A DNA stretch of 5,860 nucleotides. Source: Campylobacterota bacterium (GTDB lineage Bacteria > Campylobacterota > Campylobacteria > Campylobacterales > Sulfurovaceae). Shown here one piece after another: positions 1 through 4,055 of the stretch (the first letter of the stretch is position 1; every line of letters begins with the position of its first letter). The DNA lies in contig JAHZJZ010000134.1 in assembly GCA_022600655.1 (NCBI GenBank), positions 1 to 5,860 of the forward strand. The letters are read 5' to 3'. Under the pieces are notes generated by a model that ran no database searches, was not told where the DNA came from, and was given only the letters and a program-made list of their open reading frames with translations. A program made the translations under genes and the position numbers.

Positions 1-20
1 AAAATTTTAAGGAGTAGAAA

Positions 21-947
21 ATGTTCAAACAATTTATAAAACCTTGTATCTTTTTAATGTTAAACTCTTCTCTCTATGCAGGGGGGACCATGGCTGGAAC
101 AATGATTAAAACAAGCCCTTCTATTAATTATAATTTGAGTGGCGAACAGTACAGTCATGAACTCAATACCACGGCTATTACGGTTGAACATCTCTCAAAC
201 CTTGTGGCGACTGCCCTTGTAACTGAACCTGTATTAGCCAATATGGGTAAAGGGTCTCACATACCTTTTAAAGTAACCAATATCGGAAATGGTACCGACT
301 ACTTTAAGCTACAAAATCTCAATGTTAACGACGCTTCAAGTGATGACTTTGATGTCAACTTTGGTACAGCATACATAGACTATATGGGTGACAGTAACAA
401 TACCATGCGACCATTTGACTTGACACAAACCATTAGCTTAGAGGCGGGTCAAAGTCTCAAAGTAGTTATGACCAATACCATGCCAAGTGAAGTTGCACTC
501 AATGCCAAATCACAGATTAAACTCTCAGCTCTTAGTCAAGAGTCTACTAGAGTGGACAACAACATTAGTGCCATCGGTGAGTATCAGATAACCGATATCT
601 CTCAAGAAGCAGTGGTTATCAATAAATCATCGGAAGTCAAAGAGATGACTGATGGGCAACTGGTCTCTTTTCTTTTAGCGATACATGTACGAAAACCTAT
701 CACCAAGGCAAGTTTACGTAATCCTATTGAGGGAGGTGGTGAATATCAAGAGGGTTCTCTGTTCATGGATGGTACGGCTTTGAGTGTTGAAAAAGATGCA
801 GATATGGCAGAGATTAGTAACAATATTTTAACCGTCAACCTTAGCAATGTTCAGGCTGGAGAGATTTACTATATCAACTATGATGTCTTAGTTAGGGAAA
901 CCCAAAATGAACTCATACCCAGTGATACCAACGAAACTTTAGGGTAG
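21..947 (+). CDS. Secreted GT-x-AGT N-motif protein with C-terminal DUF11-like domain (divergent paralogue of the 1766 and 2866 genes)
   Basis: The product is 308 residues. A Sec signal peptide (residues 1-20, cut after SLYA) is followed at once by GGTMAGTMIK, the motif that opens the mature form of the two downstream paralogues. Residues 30-105 continue the similarity (NY at 36-37, KVTNIGN at 84-90, then FKL). Residues about 198-292 look like a DUF11-type beta-sandwich (NPIEGGGEY, GSLFMDGT, then an AGEIYYINYDV end strand). Where the paralogues have a calcium-type loop, this protein has a degenerate stretch near 118-128 (AYIDYMGDSNN) lacking the full pattern. The start is supported by AAGGAG at 9-14, six bases upstream. 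There is no lipobox, so it is probably a soluble periplasmic or surface protein. Molecular function is unknown. Codon choice is closer to the gene at 4056 than to the highly A/T-biased paralogues. Family membership is fairly sure; role is inferred from context only. Confidence 0.85.
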   Translation: MFKQFIKPCIFLMLNSSLYAGGTMAGTMIKTSPSINYNLSGEQYSHELNTTAITVEHLSNLVATALVTEPVLANMGKGSHIPFKVTNIGNGTDYFKLQNLNVNDASSDDFDVNFGTAYIDYMGDSNNTMRPFDLTQTISLEAGQSLKVVMTNTMPSEVALNAKSQIKLSALSQESTRVDNNISAIGEYQITDISQEAVVINKSSEVKEMTDGQLVSFLLAIHVRKPITKASLRNPIEGGGEYQEGSLFMDGTALSVEKDADMAEISNNILTVNLSNVQAGEIYYINYDVLVRETQNELIPSDTNETLG

Positions 948-949
948 TG

Positions 950-973
950 AGAAGGTGACAAAGGTCACTTTCT
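950..973 (+). terminator. Hairpin directly after the first gene; weak terminator or attenuator
   Basis: A 10-bp stem (950-959 with 964-973, one G-U pair) closes a four-base AAAG loop and starts two bases after the stop codon. It is followed by TAATATTTTAAA, which is U-rich but not a clean U-run. It could partly terminate transcription or stabilise the 3' end of the upstream message while letting some transcription continue to the gene at 1017. The hairpin is plain in the sequence; termination efficiency is inference. Confidence 0.55.
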
Positions 974-1016
974 TAATATTTTAAATCAAACAAAAAACAA
1001 ATAAGGATTAAACAAA

Positions 1017-1487
1017 ATGAAATTAAGAAATATATTATTAAGTATTGTAGCAAGTTCAGTGATGGTGTTAGCAAATAGTGGAGATAGCATTCAGATGAGT
1101 TCAGCAACATTTGAAGAGGTTGTAACAATGAAAGATGGTAAAAAAGCAACAGAGTTAAAAGCCTTAGATAAAGCGATTCCAGGGATGGTAGTTACCTATG
1201 TCAACACCATTAAAAACCCAACCAATGAGACAGCAACCAACTTGGTTATTGTAAACCCTGTTCCTGAACATACAACTTTTGTACCTAATGATATCGAGAC
1301 TAAAGGAGCTACTATGGAGTACTCAGTAGATGGAAAAGTGTTTAGTGAGCCATCAAAAGTTTTCATCAATGACTCAGGTGTAAAAAGAGTGGCTGAGCCA
1401 ACTGAGTATACCCATGTACGATGGACTATTGCAAAACTAGAAGCAAATGCAGAGATGAAAATTAAACTTAAAACAAAAATCAAATAA
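1017..1487 (+). CDS. Small secreted single-domain DUF11-like protein
   Basis: The product is 156 residues. Residues 1-19 form a Sec signal peptide (MKLRN, hydrophobic core, VMVLA before NSGDS). The rest is close to one DUF11-like domain: IPGMVVTYVNTIKNPTNE near 54-71, NLVIVNPVPEHTTFVP near 75-90, a SVDGKVFSEP hairpin near 103-112, and a closing THVRWTIAKLEANAEMKIKLKTKIK region near 132-156. The SVDGK/VRW/L-x-x-x-x-x-M-x-I-K-L pattern is typical of the short stand-alone secreted versions of this domain. The start has AAGGA at 1003-1007, nine bases upstream. It lies 69 bases after the first gene and is followed by a hairpin and the riboswitch region, so it probably ends a transcript that began upstream of the window. 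It lacks the GT-x-AGT motif of its neighbours. Specific function unknown; a subunit or adhesin-like surface role is inferred. Confidence 0.87.
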   Translation: MKLRNILLSIVASSVMVLANSGDSIQMSSATFEEVVTMKDGKKATELKALDKAIPGMVVTYVNTIKNPTNETATNLVIVNPVPEHTTFVPNDIETKGATMEYSVDGKVFSEPSKVFINDSGVKRVAEPTEYTHVRWTIAKLEANAEMKIKLKTKIK

Positions 1488-1492
1488 GTAGC

Positions 1493-1510
1493 GTGGGCAT
1501 TTTTGCCCAC
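1493..1510 (+). terminator. Hairpin after the small DUF11 gene
   Basis: A perfect 7-bp stem (GTGGGCA with TGCCCAC) closes a TTTT loop, five bases after the stop of the preceding gene. Position and stability fit a 3'-end hairpin. The following bases are AAACAAG, with no U-run, so it is not a classical intrinsic terminator on either strand. It may serve as an RNA 3'-end stabiliser. Confidence 0.45.
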
Positions 1511-1521
1511 AAACAAGAAAT

Positions 1522-1579
1522 CCCTTGCAGAGAGAGGTACTCCCCCCTACCTCTCTCTCCAGAGGATTAAACCTCTTGG
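1522..1579 (+). other. Two-hairpin element, copy A (possible structured RNA)
   Basis: CCCTTG (1522-1527) is followed by a strong 11-bp hairpin (1529-1539 with 1548-1558, C-rich 8-base loop). A second hairpin follows (AGAGG 1561-1565 with CCTCT 1572-1576, extended by CC/GG around a bulged T). A second element with the same order of parts and shared flanking words (ATCCCTTG, CAGAG, CAGAGGA-x-x-A-x-ACCTC) lies at 3961-4014, also between a hairpin and the next gene. I do not recognise it as a named RNA family. It may be part of a 3' UTR, a small RNA, a leader motif, or a DNA dyad upstream of promoters. Confidence 0.4.
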
Positions 1580-1581
1580 AG

Positions 1582-1589
1582 TATATAAC
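1582..1589 (+). promoter_or_regulatory. Candidate -10 box of the riboswitch transcript
   Basis: TATATAAC resembles a sigma-70 -10 hexamer, in either the TATATA or the TATAAC register. A start about seven bases downstream would fall near 1596, just before the 5' edge of the riboswitch aptamer, which is where a start would be expected. No convincing -35 box is visible. The call rests on position and one AT-rich word. Confidence 0.35.
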
Positions 1590-1600
1590 AGTCATTAAAA

Positions 1601-1676
1601 TATTGAAAAAGCTAAACCCATCGTGAGTTGGGGACAGAAAGCCACGGGTCTCAACGAGATAGCCGAGTTACCAATA
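1601..1676 (+). promoter_or_regulatory. GEMM-I (cyclic di-GMP class I) riboswitch aptamer
   Basis: The segment carries the full GEMM-I layout. The closing helix P1 is short: TATTG 1601-1605 with CAATA 1672-1676. The junction reads GCTAAACC (1611-1618). Helix P2 (1617-1622 with 1627-1632, one T-T mismatch) is capped by a GNRA tetraloop, GTGA at 1623-1626. The conserved GAC-x-x-AAAGC joint is at 1633-1642. Helix P3 pairs CGG 1645-1647 with CCG 1663-1665 and TCTC 1649-1652 with GAGA 1656-1659, with an asymmetric G / TAG loop between them as a tetraloop receptor. The end is GTTACC (1667-1672). By alignment from memory to the Vibrio Vc2 aptamer, G20 is at 1611, A47 at 1638 and C92 at 1671, all retained, which favours c-di-GMP. 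It lies upstream of the 1766 gene and abuts a terminator, so it probably controls transcription into the 1766-3897 pair. Confidence 0.9.
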
Positions 1677-1700
1677 GACAAATAATATGTCTACTTTTTC
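1675..1700 (+). terminator. Intrinsic terminator serving as riboswitch expression platform
   Basis: TAGACA (1675-1680) pairs with TGTCTA (1688-1693) across a seven-base AATAATA loop, followed by CTTTTTC and more T-rich sequence to about 1711. This is a compact, fairly weak hairpin with a proper U-run, placed immediately after the aptamer. Its 5' arm shares 1675-1676 with the 3' strand of P1, so aptamer closure and terminator formation compete slightly. Whether ligand turns expression on or off cannot be settled by eye. Confidence 0.7.
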
Positions 1701-1765
1701 CTATTTTATTTCAAGGTGTGGGCAAATCCCATTAAATAATATATATTTTTAAGGAAAACAATAAA

Positions 1766-2824
1766 ATGAAACTATCAAAATTTTTAAGCGTAGCACTTTT
1801 AGGTGCAGTAGCATTCACAAGCCAAGCAATGGCAGCAGGTACAGTAGCAGGAACAGAGATTAAAAACCAACCAACACTGAACTACTCAATGGGTGATGCA
1901 GCTAAAACAGCTGATGTAGAAGCAACTTCATATCTGGTTGATAAAGTAATTAACTTTACATTAGCAAGAGTAGATGCCAAAGAACAAACTATAATAGCAG
2001 GGAAAACAGGCATGGCTGCATTTAAGTTATCTAACATTGGTAACTCGGTTGAAAACTTTGCACTTAGTAATGATGGATGGACACATGAATTTGATTTTTC
2101 GTCAAAAAAGTTTTATGTAGATGCTGATAACTCAGGCTCACTAGAGGAGTCAGAAAAAATTGACACTAAACTTGTCTCTAAGTTAGCAATAGATGGTTCA
2201 ACAACAGTTTGGATGGAAGTTGCAGTAGATGAAAAAGTAGAACTCTCAAAAGCAAATTGGGAAGGTGTGATGGCTCAGGCAGTAGATGCATCAGCAAACC
2301 CTTATGTAGCAAGTACTACTAATGATCTTGCAGTAGAAGATGTTGTTTTTGCCGATTCAAGTTATGGTGCAGCTTCAGATGCAGAGAGAGATGGTAAATT
2401 GGCTCTTCATAATAAATGGACAACCATTGAAAACCCAGATAATGTAAAGCTTACAGTAGCTCCTATAACATCTGAACCAGCAGTCAAAGTTACTTATGAC
2501 CCAACTAATGGAACAGAAAACCCAATGATGATTCCTGGTGCAAAAGTAGTTAAGAGATGGAGTATTAAAAATGAGACTTCAACAACAGCAACTGATGTTA
2601 AGTTCTCTGTAGCGATTGATTCAGAAACAGAATATTTCGCAAAAGACCTTAGTGCTACTTGGATGGCAGGAAGAAGTCAGCCTACACAATTTATTTGGAA
2701 CAATACGACTCGTACAGCAACAGATATTGAAGGTGTGATTGATGGTGATGTAATTACCTATACTATTCCTGAGATTAAAGCTGGTGAAGAGATGATTCCA
2801 CATCTTATTCTTAGAGTTAAATAA
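1766..2824 (+). CDS. Secreted GT-x-AGT motif protein with EF-hand-like loop and DUF11-like C-terminus, under riboswitch control
   Basis: The product is 352 residues. A textbook Sec signal peptide (1-23, SQAMA before AGT) is followed by GTVAGTEIKNQPTLNY (25-40), the family's opening motif. Residues 58-100 form a first beta-sandwich-like segment (VINFTLARV, KLSNIGNS, F-x-L). Residues 119-130 match a canonical EF-hand calcium loop: D119, D121, S123, G124, L126, E130. A VVFAD-x-x-x-G-x-x-x-D-x-x-RDGK block (193-211) follows. Residues about 240-352 are a DUF11-like domain starting KVTYDPTNGTENPMMIPGA and ending in ITYTIPEIKAGEEMIPHL. The start has AAGGA at 1751-1755. It is the first gene after the c-di-GMP riboswitch and terminator and is followed 41 bases later by a close paralogue. 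Strong codon bias and a clean leader suggest high expression. No catalytic motif is seen; a structural or adhesive surface role is inferred. Confidence 0.9.
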   Translation: MKLSKFLSVALLGAVAFTSQAMAAGTVAGTEIKNQPTLNYSMGDAAKTADVEATSYLVDKVINFTLARVDAKEQTIIAGKTGMAAFKLSNIGNSVENFALSNDGWTHEFDFSSKKFYVDADNSGSLEESEKIDTKLVSKLAIDGSTTVWMEVAVDEKVELSKANWEGVMAQAVDASANPYVASTTNDLAVEDVVFADSSYGAASDAERDGKLALHNKWTTIENPDNVKLTVAPITSEPAVKVTYDPTNGTENPMMIPGAKVVKRWSIKNETSTTATDVKFSVAIDSETEYFAKDLSATWMAGRSQPTQFIWNNTTRTATDIEGVIDGDVITYTIPEIKAGEEMIPHLILRVK

Positions 2825-2865
2825 TAAAAAAATAAACAAATATAAAATAAATAAGGAAAAATAAA

Positions 2866-3897
2866 ATGAAATTATCAAAAGTATTGGCAGTAGCACTATT
2901 AGGAACTATCGGATTGACTAGTCAGGCAATGGCAGCAGGAACAACAGCAGGAACAACCATTAGCAATGCTCCAAGTTTGAGCTATGAGATGAGTGGTGTA
3001 GAGAAAAAAGCTGAGTCAGAAGCTGTAAGCTATGTGGTGGATAGAGTGATTAACTTTGAAGTAACAGCAGTTGGTGAAGTTGAAAGAAGTTTACAAGTTG
3101 ATGGTTCAGAGTTGGTAGCTTATAAGATTAGCAACCTTGGTAACTCAGAAGAGGCAGTGGCGTATATGGGTAACTATGGCTCAACCAAAGAGTTTGAATT
3201 TACAGAGATTAAAAAATATATCGATGCTGATGGTGATGGTGTTTTAAGTGAAGCTGAAAAAGTACATACAGAGATGATTCCTAGTCTTGCAGCAGATGCA
3301 GAGATAATGATTTGGGCAGAAGTAACTACACCTTCAACAACCATTGGACAAAAAACTGTTTGGGAGCCAATGTGTAAAATGGCACCGTTAGGTTCAACAT
3401 CTTCTGCTGATGCGTATGCAACACAGAGTGCAACAAATACCGTTGATGCAGTAGATATTGTTTTTGCTGATTATAATAGAAACAATACAGAAGGTGTCAA
3501 TACCACATGGACATTAACAGAAAACCTTGGTTTAGCGAAGTTGACTACAGCACTTGAAGTTCATGAAGTAATGAATGACCCAGTAAATGGAACAACCAAC
3601 CCACAAGCGATTCCTGGTGCATTGGTTGTAATGAAATATTCTATTACCAATAACACTTCTATTGATGCTAAAGATGTGGTGTTTACATTAAACTATGATA
3701 CAAGTTATGAACGAGTAGCAACAGATGATGAGGTTAATCCATATTGGGGAGGTCCTGCTTATTTTACTTGGGTACCTGGTAAAAGTGGTGACCAAGGAGT
3801 AACTGTAGATGATGGTGCAGGAACGATTACATATACTATTCCTCTTATCAAAGCTGGAGAGAGTTTCTATCCTCACTTGGCTACTGTTATCAAATAA
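2866..3897 (+). CDS. Tandem paralogue: secreted GT-x-AGT motif protein with EF-hand-like loop and DUF11-like C-terminus
   Basis: The product is 343 residues and colinear with the preceding gene: MKLSK signal peptide ending SQAMA (1-23), GTTAGTTISNAPSLSY (25-40), VINFEV, KISNLGNS (87-94), an EF-hand-type loop at 120-131 (D120, D122, D124, G125, L127, E131), DIVFAD (197-202), and a C-terminal DUF11-like domain from DPVNGTTNPQAIPGA (238-252) to ITYTIPLIKAGESFYPHL. The leader duplicates the upstream one (AAGGA at 2853-2857, then an A-rich spacer and MKLSK). Only 41 bases without a hairpin separate it from the previous stop, so the two genes should share a transcript and the riboswitch. It lacks the RDGK part of the middle block and has one cysteine (C170). 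It is probably a second subunit or variant of the same surface structure. Enzymatic function is not indicated. Confidence 0.9.
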   Translation: MKLSKVLAVALLGTIGLTSQAMAAGTTAGTTISNAPSLSYEMSGVEKKAESEAVSYVVDRVINFEVTAVGEVERSLQVDGSELVAYKISNLGNSEEAVAYMGNYGSTKEFEFTEIKKYIDADGDGVLSEAEKVHTEMIPSLAADAEIMIWAEVTTPSTTIGQKTVWEPMCKMAPLGSTSSADAYATQSATNTVDAVDIVFADYNRNNTEGVNTTWTLTENLGLAKLTTALEVHEVMNDPVNGTTNPQAIPGALVVMKYSITNNTSIDAKDVVFTLNYDTSYERVATDDEVNPYWGGPAYFTWVPGKSGDQGVTVDDGAGTITYTIPLIKAGESFYPHLATVIK

Positions 3898-3914
3898 ACT
3901 TAGATGCATTAATC

Positions 3915-3937
3915 TGTTCCCACGTTATGTGGGAACA
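3915..3937 (+). repeat. Palindrome after the paralogue pair; REP-like hairpin, possible 3'-end structure
   Basis: TGTTCCCAC (3915-3923) pairs perfectly with GTGGGAACA (3929-3937) around GTTAT; the stem can extend by one G-T pair to leave a TTA loop. It begins 18 bases after the stop. There is no U-run after it, so classical termination is doubtful. The GTTCCCACG / CGTGGGAAC core resembles interspersed REP-type palindromes linked to RAYT transposases in many proteobacteria, a resemblance recalled rather than searched. It would then mark the end of the riboswitch-controlled unit. Confidence 0.55.
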
Positions 3938-3960
3938 ACTACCCCACTGTTAAGTTACAT

Positions 3961-4014
3961 CCCTTGAGCAGAGTTGCTTCTAAAGCAGTTCTCCTCAGAG
4001 GACAAGACCTCCTC
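3961..4014 (+). other. Two-hairpin element, copy B (possible structured RNA)
   Basis: CCCTTG (3961-3966) is followed by a 10-bp hairpin (3970-3979 with 3983-3992, two G-U pairs, CTA loop). A small second hairpin follows (GAGG 3998-4001 with CCTC 4008-4011, or a shifted GAGGA/TCCTC pairing to 4014). Order, spacing and flanking words match copy A at 1522-1579, while the stem bases differ, which favours conserved structure over simple duplication. It sits in the 158-base gap before the large gene at 4056 and may belong to that gene's leader or to the 3' region of the preceding unit. Confidence 0.4.
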
Positions 4015-4055
4015 AAAAATAATTAATAATCTATAAACCATACGAGGAAGTAACA

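Noticed and set aside
1196..1516. Minus-strand open frame of 106 codons
   Set aside because: It lies almost wholly inside the well-supported secreted-protein gene at 1017-1487 on the other strand, starts within the 3' hairpin region and has no convincing ribosome site.
1715..1732. Small TGGG/CCCA hairpin between the terminator and the 1766 gene
   Set aside because: It has four to five pairs only, no U-run and does not reach the ribosome site; too weak to call a regulatory element.
2621..2896. Minus-strand open frame of 91 codons with a hydrophobic N-terminus
   Set aside because: The hydrophobic stretch is the reverse complement of the A-rich gap and leader before the 2866 gene; the rest is antisense to the 1766 gene. 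It is a composition artefact.
3688..3909. Minus-strand open frame of 73 codons
   Set aside because: It is antisense to the DUF11-like C-terminus of the 2866 gene, with Ser/Ile-rich composition typical of a shadow frame.
1522..4014. The paired two-hairpin elements as a CRISPR array or insertion-sequence ends
   Set aside because: There are only two diverged copies about 2.4 kb apart, no regular spacers, no transposase gene between them and no target-site duplication visible.
4020..4040. TATAAA at 4032-4037 as a promoter for the large gene
   Set aside because: A start seven bases downstream would fall in the ribosome-binding site, leaving almost no leader; it is probably just AT-rich sequence, though weak promoter activity cannot be excluded.
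3898..4055. A second GEMM riboswitch before the large gene
   Set aside because: The gap was scanned for the AAACC, GAC-x-x-AAAGC and GTTACC landmarks; they are absent in the required order, so no second aptamer is called.
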